Below, piece after piece: positions 12,201-21,900 of a stretch of 51,564 bases of DNA. Numbering within the stretch: position 1 is the first letter of the stretch; each line of letters opens with the position of its first letter. Position numbers and translations under genes: made by a program. The stretch comes from a virus, in the IMG/VR virus record IMGVR_UViG_3300047481_001035, positions 1 to 51,564 of that record, one strand, 5' to 3'. The notes beneath the pieces are model-generated. The model had not been told where the DNA came from, ran no database searches, and saw nothing but the letters and a program-made list of their open reading frames with translations.

Positions 12201-12259
12201 GTATCGGTTACAGGTACTGTGTTCTTTTTTTGGAGTTCGAATAAATCTTTGATGCTCAT
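3260..12259 (-). CDS. Giant LamG-containing tail/fibre protein (2999 aa)
   Basis: This is the largest gene in the window. Residues about 190-390 look like a LamG/concanavalin-like lectin fold: an EFWLKK strand, a WRHYAF core strand and the typical closing LDEFRYWKSVRDEKEI helix-strand. A second, weaker LamG-like stretch lies near residues 690-880 (KKWNFAITLRPD, then IGSLRHWLYPL). Residues about 590-620 (YIYKSKGTQKSFRNLIRNFG) resemble a segment common in marine phage structural proteins. The last 80 residues or so are Thr/Gln/Pro-rich and low in complexity. The gene begins two bases after the 486-aa gene and follows the gp6-like gene, a position suiting an adhesin, fibre or outer baseplate protein. 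LamG folds often bind glycans, so a role in host contact is inferred. No protease or autocleavage motif was recognised. Confidence 0.85.
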   Translation of the reverse strand: MSIKDLFELQKKNTVPVTDTNSSDIYLYAESYDNIAAKYRATQRFVPLSDFSDPKNFVKFGSAENYYSSSITNILNEFPYDGSKKELNEYLEKCTYLELYLLDKRYPRYNGFITLSTNNYNFSGGKVGGYGNPTSKEYIYLFGGPHTASQGMIGNPLAETFDDANKYQTDVYATASRLPDGRTGTRTNNLLINPSYGATVEFWLKKSGYSTTSNEKEVIFDLWNSEVSSSSGYGRLLLGLTGSADGLSTFYFEMSSGSVSINQTISITNFTTSSLSDNTWRHYAFTFQNTGSDLAVKAYVNGSREYLSTFAGKAMNTVDGAMVASIGALKTSPSGSTYHGINMTGYGKLSASLDEFRYWKSVRDEKEISFYYRTQVGGGTNTDISNTELGVYYKFNEGIVGDTSIDSTVLDYSGRISNGIWYGYPGTSARSTGSAMVLSNATNYEYLDPVIRETHPSVVSLREELLASGSEHDSQNISSLYGSMPSWIIDEDRATDSEGTYNGNLFNLTQIMAYQLDEMYLSIDSLNKLKNKEYISASYGKPIPFSSELLANQGFVSPNIFENAKLYEKILNTDSQKVFEEELTDIKNQVYQNVYNNLVYIYKSKGTQKSFRNLIRNFGVDDDLVNISIYPNNTRYKYDNRYDFPSIGKKFVNFHNPAYFDASIHHTPGNNSYVSGNLTTFNLREVGFTTETEAIFPKKPKFADAGYFFTLHTTSSIVGFHQANTAAPTDFTFPANETNLKVYSSRTNTESVDASFILTGTIGGTTNVYLTSSIFYSVYDNKKWNFAITLRPDKFLHAEGITGSVSGTYTLEFYGVNKELDIVIDSFYLTQSLTYDQGKTLSSTPKRFYAGAHRNNITGSADVKTDVRIGSLRHWLYPLDSDTIDFHAQNPISYGMPNAARNAFLNQSVVSGTYVPQIETLALHWDFASVTGSDTSGEFSVFDISSGSYSKSLFGQISDITNVIYSGKASNFPASDSTVISKEYINFAEQSLPDEINSYDLIQTPATDDETFTKEILPVNYYFSFEKSPFRNVSKDMLNMFSSLKELNNLYHQPAQRYREEHKELNNLRELYFRKIGNIIDVDRYFSYYRWIDQSLSEMLRQLVPITADAGDRVTNVIESHILERNHYKYNYPLLKYKNRNYEGRVFGIAEMLYPWNRGYHPIANVENENCYWWNRRAERNGTVITSGNSVIDAQRENIRRTVTTHTSGSGPLLAKPDGTAYYGSDYSVRRFTQLYNFDMSLDSKFSQVVEQVLFVGLNAPKGFVTKVWKAIVASLSGATLVLDNFEEQEDCKDISTIKLLEPVKTPIELKKVRMKFRATFGTTQIGAYSVLPFTFMSASSGVPNTGYQAQLIAGFGTGKRFDIVGHHSDVYDMDFEVPMQGPFTERYVGGHAHRHVELNQYDSNTRPEAYDMNLTSGIITITNRDITKPRTTVSRDGMAKRPVNLANIAHSTGSTSTVAGNYNLALDIVSTTGRSENDLSFNDTPFNASTVGSWAVSGTSDYTKLARTTNKNVIVQRFSAPGDPATMGDNLGGPGLDAAHGEYSVYNALPFRNLSVRLPLRTFLTTRSEINGLTSGSIPVVADYSGTASFHGVYRNKLGVLEQTDSSYFSSSISDNYFVQHQIPRNDLHYSWITDAAITYNSFPVTTAGEVPSGFVAVDGKYSSSLGVNSAITFVTASSIVSYATTSTGKNVFGFIDGVTTGYSVVANSQLRTGFNGMTTNIVDPFDLDTMTLGLDTTASVNNYINPSLVPTSINTNNAYILNSIIATRGGKFAKSSWYQVRHGDKKYIKKLKSTNTISHTVDDVELLTTVISDTLGTQIIKKLPKTYTFIEPCVELDNKPFSMLFTAGSDNTNLIINLSVNNEVSHFTNEQLNSILNIRNENSDKVKQIRSFLESNKNIDLRNVLFADMVYPSSAYQSLDIIRKRINFDNNFWRSSRTDRNIKGFATKKAMVTNGSLTAISQSSWALDASTNFETVSSLTFGITNAQGADYREGILQNNYYLVHTGTTDSKASLRLAPLYSRKHFLGSAFSFTPTLSVTNTTTGSLGNLGSFPDAYPLGNATIFGGVTKWEANNKSGYFNNNGEFVEQPTDPFYDTYGGFAEDLRPHNQSYSILPEFRISNFIDYYVNKKQGNFLSENLGMFDIFGVCAITSSATVASSSLDTDFYKVYATSDLFENLEETLNELKGIVEPESIKLKFKGLKKFIPYDGFYPSERTVDLAFQFSKSYGSFIQSRGSDTGSLTSGADNIKLRPLYTPLFAPGILYNTIKSGIAVDYPIYTASFDKVQIQNADLTGAPGTPSETVASTGSYTEYYLLGTGSGGMNGFDLRIPFEAIYDPKSYLKDVRFVDMEPHPSASLVLSASWDGNGDDLYELMANNFLAEVVDFYLDKGEMASLVSDPQSKFTGFTPGTYYSMRVRLRRSTNVPRIFSNNYPTPQNSFTQTDLRESLTMYSRPSAFGPPMAARKYVDTGSYTSSARPDSLFAYDLAFTPPYYDGEAWADIIFTASQTTHTLDDIFGDSRVVCWRVDSGSDWVRGNLYDNHPYGEYANRFAMQLTSSINLFSKVPVKSVDFDANGNPTTIKEDKSSNDHIWVIQPKFETPVLNFTSSIGTQSLTLPTVASESVAVGMWHQFGVVPDSPDKGIFLEVSPIENVWINNRLKESMPTAIKNIYGASSQMASLLDIVKFRKKSTRVGDIGKSKTVYEAVVAVPFVESQGKRKFFELNRPVAVEARKMADNPSYKPSIPVEPGKSLIDLYRKMRKYVFPPTFDFYNYEENDLNYAPISMYVFEFSHTFSQNDLVKMWQNIAPEIGNKVEFSESTISHDLSGYEILDAFRATEGNANANLKWLVFKVKQRAKTNFEDKQLGKRSNPDPRFTSFRTQVGNRSNAVQERYSYNWPYDNFSLIEFGKMDFEVIAKPSIPIGGLVGQGIGITGIGVNPNISSTTTVAVAPTAPSVQNTTLLTPTSAQVPQQFQTTTNQTIGQTTQPNITLTPKTRTR

Positions 12260-12261
12260 TA

Positions 12262-13722
12262 CTACTCTACTCTAAACTTGAAAGTCTCGGGTTGTTCAAC
12301 ATAAGATCCGATAGATCCGTTGTAATAAGAGAACTTTATAGCATAACTATAACCGGCTTCAAAAAGATTCGTATCTAAATCAAAATAGTTTCCTTCTGAG
12401 TCGTAGGAAAGTGCCGTATGTTGTGTGCTGCCTGTTCCGTAAGCTATTACGTCCAGATCGTCTATAACGCGATAAACCTTATATGAACCGCTTTCTACAA
12501 TGGAGGCAACAGGTGTTGCTGTCGCAACCGTATAGACTGTAGGAGTCCAGTTTCTAGGTCTTGCGTAAACTCTAAATCTTTCTGTTTGCCCCCTTGTATA
12601 AGTAGGTTTGAGATTTGTTATTTGAGTAGTAAACTGTTCTGCATTGGCCGAAGATTCTCCAGCCAGAACTTGTGGTTCTATTGAACCTGTGAAGTATTGG
12701 GTAGTTAGATTTCCGTTGTGCCATACGTCGAAAATCGTTTCTAATGGGGTTGTGGCAGCGGTTAGTGCAAAGCTAGCCGAGTAGATACCCGTAGACACCC
12801 AGCCGCCTGTAACAACCGTTGGAGAGCCTGCTGTAACGCTTATTCCATCAGCCACAAGGGTCAATGCCGAGGCGGTCGGAACGGTCGAACCAGAGAAAAC
12901 CGATACATAGACGTTACCCGTTCCAACGGCTGGAATATTCCTGAGAATACCACGATGGTAGTTATAAAAGTAGATTGTATTTAGATTTTCGGCTGCGGTA
13001 GACAAAGAACTACTGTAGAAGAAGTTAGCTCTTTTATCTTTTTTAGCACTATTGAAGCGTGCTTCGATTACTGGTCTTCTGAAGAAGAACTCTGACGATC
13101 TTGCAAAAAACCTTTTAGTGTAAAGAGAAGTAGTCGGCGCGCTCTCGGCAGAACCAGAGATCTTTATAAGTAATCCATCATTTGGTTTCGTACCAGCTAA
13201 CCATTGTTCCACTATATCACTAACATTTACTAGTAGATCTTCGGTCCCATCAGTTCCGAAAGATTGAGTGAATACTGGAGTAGAGTAATAATCTCCCCCT
13301 TCGGATACCCACCCAGCCGTCGCACTGGCACTAATCCAGTTAGAAACATCTGAGTCTGAGTAGTCATCTAAATCTAATCCTCGGCCTTCTGTCCAAGAAC
13401 CGCTAACTGCTCTTATTTCTAGATCATAGTTTCTTGGTACCGAGTAAGCGTGGGCTGCATTAGTCATTTTAAGATAAAAAGAAACGTTTCCAGAAGCAGC
13501 TAATAAACCAGATGATCTATCTGTTGTCATCTGATTAGTATCGAACTGTATTAGCATTCTGCTTTTTTCTATAGAAGAACTAGAAGCCTGTCCATAAATA
13601 ACAAAAGTCTCCAAGACATCTGCGAGTCCTGTATTAGAACCAGTTGCCCTCGTTATCAAATCGCCCTTAAAAGCGTTTGATATTGTATTATCTTTTGTAG
13701 CATTGTAACGTTTTATGGCCAT
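12262..13722 (-). CDS. DNRLRE-like structural protein
   Basis: 486 aa. The N-terminal half reads like a DNRLRE-type beta domain: a strand ending MLIQFDTN, then NYDLEIRAVSGSWTEG, a VSDIVEQWLAG segment, and a closing FFARSSEFFFRRPVIEARF. DNRLRE domains occur in extracellular and tail adhesion proteins. The C-terminal half is beta-rich with immunoglobulin-like character (EQFTTQITNLKPTY, then ERFRVYARPRNW). Its ATG shares one base with the stop of the gp6-like gene (TAATG), and an AGGAG site lies seven bases upstream. The position between the wedge gene and the giant fibre gene suggests a connector between baseplate and fibre; this is inference. Family assignment is by eye only. Confidence 0.75.
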   Translation of the reverse strand: MAIKRYNATKDNTISNAFKGDLITRATGSNTGLADVLETFVIYGQASSSSIEKSRMLIQFDTNQMTTDRSSGLLAASGNVSFYLKMTNAAHAYSVPRNYDLEIRAVSGSWTEGRGLDLDDYSDSDVSNWISASATAGWVSEGGDYYSTPVFTQSFGTDGTEDLLVNVSDIVEQWLAGTKPNDGLLIKISGSAESAPTTSLYTKRFFARSSEFFFRRPVIEARFNSAKKDKRANFFYSSSLSTAAENLNTIYFYNYHRGILRNIPAVGTGNVYVSVFSGSTVPTASALTLVADGISVTAGSPTVVTGGWVSTGIYSASFALTAATTPLETIFDVWHNGNLTTQYFTGSIEPQVLAGESSANAEQFTTQITNLKPTYTRGQTERFRVYARPRNWTPTVYTVATATPVASIVESGSYKVYRVIDDLDVIAYGTGSTQHTALSYDSEGNYFDLDTNLFEAGYSYAIKFSYYNGSIGSYVEQPETFKFRVE

Positions 13723-15533
13723 TATTCAACAACTCCTACTAAATCTAGATCAGAATATTTTAGTTCCATACATACATTCTTCGGAACTATCAAATAAGTT
13801 CCGTCTGGAGATAAAGCTGAGTTAAAATCAAAACTATTTGATGAGTAATAGCCGTCAACTCTTGGTACTATTTTGACTTTTTTAGAATCTATAACTCCCC
13901 TTACTTGCTTGTTTAAAACAGAATAAACTTCAGAGATAGAAATCATCTGTCCAAAATAGCCGGGTCTTGCAAAATGTTGTGCTAGTTTTGTTTTGGCATC
14001 AGCTAAAACTTGTTGTTTATCATAGATTTTGTCTACTAAAATAGTAAACTCTACACCATAGTTTACGACGATACCATCAAGTATATCAATGGTGTCGTGC
14101 ATCATCTTATATCTATTCAGCCAGTTTTTAAGATTTTCTTTTAAAATACCCGTTGCTAACTCTAGTTTCCCATTGATATCGCTGGCAAGGACAAAGAGGT
14201 TGATATTTCTTTTAAACGAGTTTGAATCTTTATATGCAGCGGCGCGAGCAATAGAACCAAACTTAGCTGGCATTGCATACGAAACAGATTCTAAATCTTG
14301 TTGAGTTACCGCCCTATGTTGTGTGGCAAAATAAGAACTAGATCTTGCTCTTATTTCGTCGGTGGTCATGAGTGTGCTTTGTCCAACAATCGGCTCTTCA
14401 TTTACGAGTTCTACGCTACTCCTGATCGTTCTTACCACATCGGATGCTAGTGAAGGTTCATCTGTGAACTCTAGTATTGCATCGACTACTCTCGTTAAAC
14501 GACCCACTGGTACGTTGACAGTATCACTTTCATTGTATCTATAGGTTATTGTTAGAGTAGTGTCAGAAGGAGATACACCGAGTTTATCGGAAAGCATCAG
14601 TTTATTTGGATCAAATCCTTGTTCTGTTTCGTAATCACGGCCATATCTATTCAGTAAAACACTATTGGGTTCGGCATAACTTGGATTATTTAGTGTGTCT
14701 TCGGAACCAAAACCAAACTGTAAGTATGGAACTCCCTCTCTAGTCATCTCAAATGTGAATCTTCTTGGGACTGAGAAAGGTCTTAAGATTGATGGAACTA
14801 CTGTTTTATCGATCCCTTTATTCTCTATCTCTCTATATACTACATTTTGTGTCAGATAATCTACTTCGTAATATTCATGGCCCTCATTATCAAGAACCTG
14901 TATTATTTCATTAATGTTACGTCCGCTTAACGATACTCGTTTAAACTTCTCAAAAGATCCAACTTGAACTATTTCTGTTCCCAATCTGCCAGAGATAACT
15001 TTACCAGATTTTCTCAAAGCATAATAGGTTGGTATACCAGTAACTGTATTTATTCTGGCTGGTACTATATCTGTGTCTGGTGTATCAAATCTAACATCGT
15101 CTAACAAAGTAAATGTTGCGTTAGTGGCACTACTAAATACGGAGTTTTTCTTTAGTATTGGAAAATAAGATCTGTCTGGGCCACTCAAGGGAGAAGTTGA
15201 GTTAGCAGGTATCAAAACATAAAAAACTGCCAATCCAGATGAACTTGATGGTCCCTTAAACTTGAAACCGTTCTGTTCAGCTAGTTTCTTGACATTATTA
15301 TATTCTACAGCAGTTGACAAAAAAGATTCATTAGCTTGATAGTCTAGGTAAAATGATAAAATATCTCCAACATAGGATACACTGTCTAGCATCAAAGCAC
15401 CAAAGCTAGCATCGCTAAAGTCTTTGAACGAATCTGGGTAGTATCTCCTTGCGAACTCAACCAAATCAGTTTTGATTGTTTGGAAATCTCTGGAACTGTA
15501 TTTGATTAATGGTCTTTTAGGATTACTACTCAT
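13722..15533 (-). CDS. Baseplate wedge protein, gp6/J-like
   Basis: 603 aa, close to the 660 aa of T4 gp6. The N-terminal motif YSSRDFQTIKTDLVEFARRY, then FSDASFGALMLDSVSYVGDILSFYLDYQANESFL, is the signature of the baseplate J/gp6 family: a 'people in a tailed phage' wedge protein that forms the inner baseplate ring and joins to gp25. The middle carries the beta-rich region (YLQFGFGSED) and the C-terminal part the usual helical segment. An AAGGCGG site precedes the ATG. It follows the gp25-like gene by 36 bases, the same pairing seen in T4 and many contractile tails and type VI secretion systems (TssE/TssF). The assignment is strong at the family level. Confidence 0.93.
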   Translation of the reverse strand: MSSNPKRPLIKYSSRDFQTIKTDLVEFARRYYPDSFKDFSDASFGALMLDSVSYVGDILSFYLDYQANESFLSTAVEYNNVKKLAEQNGFKFKGPSSSSGLAVFYVLIPANSTSPLSGPDRSYFPILKKNSVFSSATNATFTLLDDVRFDTPDTDIVPARINTVTGIPTYYALRKSGKVISGRLGTEIVQVGSFEKFKRVSLSGRNINEIIQVLDNEGHEYYEVDYLTQNVVYREIENKGIDKTVVPSILRPFSVPRRFTFEMTREGVPYLQFGFGSEDTLNNPSYAEPNSVLLNRYGRDYETEQGFDPNKLMLSDKLGVSPSDTTLTITYRYNESDTVNVPVGRLTRVVDAILEFTDEPSLASDVVRTIRSSVELVNEEPIVGQSTLMTTDEIRARSSSYFATQHRAVTQQDLESVSYAMPAKFGSIARAAAYKDSNSFKRNINLFVLASDINGKLELATGILKENLKNWLNRYKMMHDTIDILDGIVVNYGVEFTILVDKIYDKQQVLADAKTKLAQHFARPGYFGQMISISEVYSVLNKQVRGVIDSKKVKIVPRVDGYYSSNSFDFNSALSPDGTYLIVPKNVCMELKYSDLDLVGVVE

Positions 15534-15569
15534 TTAACACCGCCTTATTAAATAGATGATTTTAGATTT

Positions 15570-15941
15570 TTATACTGTTATCTCTATTGATTGATTTGTA
15601 GAAGAACCAATATTGTAAATCATTTTTACTCGTATGGCATTATTATTAACTAAGTCGTCAGACACAGTTAACGAGACAATAGATACCGCAGGTATGTATG
15701 TATTCATCTGCGACAGAATCCTCTCTCTAATAGTACTTTTTACTGATGCTGAGAGTGGTTCGTGCAAGTAGTTTCTCAAACCTACACCGAATCTTGCATC
15801 CATCATTCTCTCACCGGGACTAGTCAAAAATAACATTTTTATATTCTGCTTTACAACAGTATTGATGTTTTTATTTAACGCAAATGCTCCGTCTAGATCT
15901 GAAAGAGTTAGTGGTAACTTTGGAGAATAGCCTTCTGCCAT
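15570..15941 (-). CDS. Baseplate wedge protein, gp25-like
   Basis: 123 aa, against about 132 in T4 gp25. The hallmark of the gp25/IraD/TssE family is clear: a helical start, then NIKMLFLTSPGERMMDARFGVGL, then a short YLHEPLS element and an alternating C-terminal region ending in strands (IRVKMIYNIG, SIEITV). gp25 binds the gp6 wedge dimer in the inner baseplate and helps trigger sheath assembly. A GAGGA site lies six bases before the ATG. The gene sits between the 2139-aa protein and the gp6-like gene. The TSPGER box and the gp6 neighbour make this one of the safest calls in the window. Confidence 0.95.
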   Translation of the reverse strand: MAEGYSPKLPLTLSDLDGAFALNKNINTVVKQNIKMLFLTSPGERMMDARFGVGLRNYLHEPLSASVKSTIRERILSQMNTYIPAVSIVSLTVSDDLVNNNAIRVKMIYNIGSSTNQSIEITV

Positions 15942-15970
15942 TATAAATCCTCTAGAATAAGTAGTTATGA

Positions 15971-18900
15971 TTAGCCGTTGTTGGCTGAACCGTTCCCATT
16001 AGTTGGATCTGGTACTAGCCTCTTAGAGTTACCTGTGCCTATAATATCAATCAAGTCTCCAAGTCCCTCCCTATCCTGTGGTCTTATACGATTTGCGGCC
16101 AAAATATCATTCTGTATATCGGATATCATAACCAAAGTTTCCTTTGTAATATTACGAATACCAAATGTTTTTGTTTGCTCGATCAACTCTGTTGTTATCA
16201 TTTCTTCATTTTCATCTCCTTCGCCTCGGTAGTTGAGGTCAAAAGAGTTATAAGAAGAATAGAACACTTTTCTCAAAGTTGTATAGAAAGGAAGTAATAT
16301 GTCTTTTTCTTTCCTAGGGAAAACTTTGTTATTTACACGACCAATACCGCCCCAATCAATAGCAGAACCAATAGAGGGAGTGAAAGCTTTTGTTGCATAT
16401 ATCGCACTCAAAGAAGCAAAATACCGTAATGGTATAGCATAATCAAACATCTTCTTATAATCTTCGGAACAAATCATTTCATTGAATAGCCTAACATCTA
16501 GTTGTCTTGTAAGCGGGGAATGATCGATCCAAGATTTCTTATCTGACCCCTTGCTAAGCTCTCTGCCCAAGCTATCTGGGCTTATAATATTAGAGGTTAC
16601 AGCACTAGTAAGAGAAGTATCATTATTAAGATTACTAATATAGGAATCGTATATGTTCTTAAGATCTGCAAATGTCCAATCTACTTCTATTTCGTTCTTA
16701 AAAATCGGAATGCCATATCCGGTTTCTTTACTAAAAGCCTTAAGATATCTTACTTTATCAGCAATAGGAATACCATCACTCAAAGATTGTAAATAGGTAA
16801 CGTCTTCTGACGAAGGACTAGCTGTATAAACCTCTCTTACAACTGCATCTTGCATATACCTGTGGAACCCTTCTTCAAACGTAATATCAGAATCTGGCTG
16901 CATTAGCAACATTCTAACACCATATCTAAAAGTTCCAAACTTGAAGAATAGTTTAGCCGACATACTCATTGCATTTGATGTGGAAGATGAGATCTGTTCC
17001 AATGAATCAAAGAAACCGCTACTGCCTAACCAATATATAAATGTACTTAAGCTGCTTGGACCACTGAACACTCCTTCTGTTAGCGGAGTAGCAGCAATAC
17101 CATATCTACTTCCTAAGAAGTTGTATAACGCTATATCTATTAGTTGTTTAACCTGTGAAAATAGTGGGCTAGTTTGACTAGGCATCTCAGTTAAAGGCTC
17201 AAGATTTATGTAGTGTTCTAAGGTTATTGGTAGAGGAGTTTGGCTGAAAACAAGAGGCATGTTGGTCGCACTCTCACCACCGATTATGTAGTTGTCAGTT
17301 CCTAGTTTCTGGAACTCTGCACCGTCAGTGGCCATAACCTTGTATTTCTTTAGTTTACTTTCAGGAGCCATATTACCCGTACTACTCTCAACGTTTAAAG
17401 AAACTCCTTGATTGTCCTCTATTCTTTTAATAACGTTTTCTAGATTCTGAGAATATTGAAAAACAATCATGTCTTCGAATAACTTTCGGTCTATTGCCTT
17501 AGTGTCCTCTGGGGATAAAATGAAATCATTACTAAGTCTATTTCTCTTTTCTAACTCAATACCATTTATAATCTTTGGAGTTAAAAACTCTGGATTGAAC
17601 TTTAGGTAGTCTACATCAGTAAGTTCCGACTGGTTCTTCAGGTATTCTCTTACTGTTGTACGAATCTGTAAATCTGATGGGTCATTGAAGTTGAAGTTTG
17701 GAGTGTAAACCGGTTCTTTCGGATCGCTATTCAATCTGCAAGTATCATCTGGATGTGGTTGCTTATTATACAGTCTGTTGAAGAAGAAACCATTTAGATT
17801 CCTATCGTTATTAGCTTCCTCAGTACCATAAAGATAAGAATAGTTTAAATCACTGGTAAGCAGATTGCCTACCGAATATAAGAATGCTGGGTGGTGGGAG
17901 TACACATTTCGTAAATGTGATGTCTTATCGGAGGCTGCTAGATCTTCGCCATTTTGAACAAACGGACCACCATTGACAGGAGTTGCTATAATATTTGATT
18001 CTTTTACTAAAGTAGGATTCAAAATGCTCAGTTGTTGAGATATTCTTTCTAACTCAGTTTTAAATCTTCTTCTAAGCAAGAGATCAAACAATGATTCACA
18101 GTCCTGCATTATGAGATTCCAATACTGCTTTTGTAAAGAAATCTGTGTTTCTCTTCTTTGTTTAGCAGTATTAAGAGTGTTGTTCATTCCTCTGAAACTT
18201 CCTTGCGTGTTAACAAGACCAGTTGTTATAGTTCCTAGAGGATATCCCGGTGTTTCAAACTTACCTATTTCTTCAAATGCATTAAAATATGCCTTCTCGG
18301 CATCTGTCAAACCACTATCAGGTAATCCAGATTTCCAAATATTTGCTTTCCTAAGTATTTGGCTAAGTATTTGTTGTTCGGATTGTGAGAGTTCTAAATC
18401 TTTTGCGTCTTTTCTTCTAAGCATGATAGTGACATAAATCTCCATTATCATGTAGAAAAATCTCTTATTTTTACTAAGTTCTGTGGCTTGTCTAGGTCCA
18501 GCTTCAACGGCATAATCCTTGAATCTTTGCACCAGAAAGTCATAATATACATTATCAAATATATTATCATTTACTACAACACTGTTCATAAACGAAAATG
18601 CTTTATAATAATGCTCAAAACAAAATACTCTTATCATCATATCGATAAGACCGGACATGCTAACCATAGATGATTTTTTTACGATTAAATCAAATGGAAC
18701 TTGATTACTGTAGTCTTTTGATTGCCTAGTTTCTTCTTTTATCTTCGTGTAAAGTCTAGCAGCTTCATTGGCGATACCAGCGAAATCAGGCACCGGATTT
18801 TTAGGTGGATTGGAAGTCTCGTTAGATTCTCTAGTATAGAGATTATATAATCCATTCCAATCATCAGTTAGTTTCTTATATACATAAAAACTAGGACTGT

Positions 18901-21900
18901 CTTCGGTACCACCAAATCTTGTAGGATCTACAGGATCTAACATTCCTGTGATTGTATTAGTGTGCAAGAGATTTAGTGTGTTGATTCTTTCGTCATCAAA
19001 ACCAATATTAAAAGTTTTTCCGTTAAGTGCCGGGAGTTTCATTATCCCGTCCAAGAATGTGTTGGAAGTGTGACGATACAAATCCTTTACGAGATATTCA
19101 ACATATTTAGTCGCTTGTGGAATAGTAGAAGGATCAATATTTAAGTTATTCCGAATACCTTTAAGAACTATGTCTGCGAAGACGGCTGCTTGAGGAGATG
19201 TGTCGGTACCTTCTAGATTGTAAAGAGATTGTACTTCTATTGAAGAGACTGTGTTCTCATTTATGGGAATGTAATAGTCATTTGGTTCTTTAACAACCTC
19301 TTGATATTCGATAGTCTTATCAGAAGACATAAAGTTTGCTGCTCTAGAGATTGTATTAGATACTTCATTTTGCTGAAGTTGGTATTCATTGGCGTTTAGC
19401 TGAGTGCTGTTAAAAGTTTTAACGGTAGAGGGATACAGATCAATGATTTTGGTTCTTATACTTAAGTTTGTAGCTTCTCCTTCATTGATAGGAAAGATGA
19501 AAAAGTTATAGCTCTTTGTCCTGTAGTTAGGACTACCAGAAATAGTATTTGAGCTTTCTTTGCTGCTTATTCTTCTAGAATATTCAGGTAATGTAGGAGG
19601 TGCTTTCTTGTCTCTCGTTATTAAAGCTACGCTCTGTTCTAACCCCTTAACATCATTGTATGAGTTACTTATAACACCGGGACCACTAAAACCTGCCGGA
19701 TTTAATATATTTTCCTTATTTCGCAAAACCCATTCTGGAACGTAAATAGGTTTCTTGAACTGGTACGATTTGGTGGATAGGTTGGTTTGTCGAGTGCCCG
19801 GTATAGTTAAGTCCTCTATATAACTTTCTTTTAAGTCGTATATACCAGTATAACTTAGACCTCTTATGCCTGATCCTACATCTCCTATTATTTCAAACAG
19901 TTCTGGGTATCCTACAGGGAAGGTTGATGCGTTTTGATCTATAAAACTATTAAACTGGTCAGTATTGAGTGATTTTATTTTTTGTATTCTCTGTTTAACG
20001 GTTTCCGTCAGCAAGGCTGAGTCTGTTGAAAAAAGACCAGTTTTCTTGCGTGTAATCGAATCAAGATTACAAAACTCTTCTAAGTTTGTCCTCATCCAAC
20101 TTGATAGTTGTTTAGCCTTATAGGAGACTTTAGGATAGTCTTTTGATAGTTCGGTCACTGGAGCAGACTGGTTATTTGCGCTAGCTTCAATCGAGGCTGC
20201 AAGTTGTGAGACTGCGGCTTCTGACGCCAGACTGTTGTTTATGATTTCTTCCACTTTCTGATATGATGGATAAGCTAGACCATTCTTACCGCTTAGAAGG
20301 CGGCTAATAAATCCTCTGTCTCCAATCATATTTGAATCTAAAGTTTCCACAACCGGTTCAAATGCCTCGGTATATATACGGACTAGCTCTTGATTTATGA
20401 AATCAGTTACTATTTCTATAGAGTTATTTGGACCGCAGTTCGGCTCTCCAGTTTGTATGAGAGGTATCATACTATCTATCGGATTATCATCGTTTAAAAG
20501 ATCTAAAAACTTTTGAGCTTGAAGATTAGTTATCTCACAAACCTTATTTATTTGTATCTCTATGTCAGATTGATCCAATCCTCTTTCAGATAGTAACGAA
20601 ACACGAAGATTATTATATAAACTGTAATACTCTGGAGTTGCACAGAAAATACCGTTTACAGGTAGATCTACCTCTGTTAATATCATATCGCAACCGGGAT
20701 CAGCAAATGTTGATATAGAACCAAAAAATCTTACAATATCATCCATCTCTTTGCTGAATCCAGCATCGGGGTACCTTACGTCAATGATATTTCTTATTAT
20801 CTCTAGAGTTGGTAAAGTGGGATTACCCGACAATAGCTCACAATATTCTCTTTCTGTCAATACGCTAGTCGTAAGTGAAATGAACTCGTTTAAGGTAGCG
20901 ATATCGATACCGTTATATAGACCCACAGAGTTGGCAATATTAGCTAATAGTTCGGCAATAGAATCTATATTTATTCCTCTAGGGAGAGAACGATATCTTT
21001 GTCTAATATCATCAGCTATTTTTCTAGCTGCATCTAAAGGATCGACAGTTCTGTTTTGATCTTCTGGACCGAGTTCTTCGTTGGGTACTATTTTAGCTGC
21101 TAGCTGGGCGCAAGAAATATCTGGTATTAAGCTTTGTAGATATGCTAAAACCATCTTGAACAAGATAGTCGTTGCAATATAGAAGGTAGAAGACAAAGTG
21201 GCTAATAAAGCTGTTTCCACTAGCTCTAGTCGATTTGGAACTTGTATCTTCGGTAGATTCTTTTTACCTAGTTTTGCTGGTTTGAATCCACGGAAAAAGT
21301 TATCGATTGCTTTACCCAAGTCTCTATATTTATGGAACATCTCCGGTTCTGGGAGTTTGCAGTTTTCTAACCCGTCGAATAAGGACTGCAAATCATCTTG
21401 GGCACCAGTAACTAAGTTAGTTAAATCTTCTGACAGGCTAGAAAGTGATATATCACCTAACAAATCCCCGTTTGCATCGCGAGATACTAGCTTTAGATCT
21501 AAGCCAAGCTTTCCATTTTGCATAAAGCTAATCGATGCACTACTCACCTTTTTAAAAGTTTCAGGATCTGTAGTATCTATCGAGTCAGGATTAGTAATAA
21601 CTAAAATCTCATCCCAACTAACAACTGACGCTAACGACTCTGGTAGGTCTGGTTGGGATTTAATATGATCTAAGAAAGCTTGTTGTATTTTAGAATCAAA
21701 CTGGCTTGATGTAAGTATCGAGCTTAAAAATCTAGAGACTAATGTAAAGGTATTTGATGCTTCTTGGAAGTTCTTGTCTTTGATTGATTCAAATAGCTTT
21801 TCCATAAGAACATCTGGGCTTAAGTTTTTAAGATATTCTTCGACATTAAACTGTGTAAGTTGTTCGATTGGGATAGACCTCGCGATTGATGCTAAACCTA

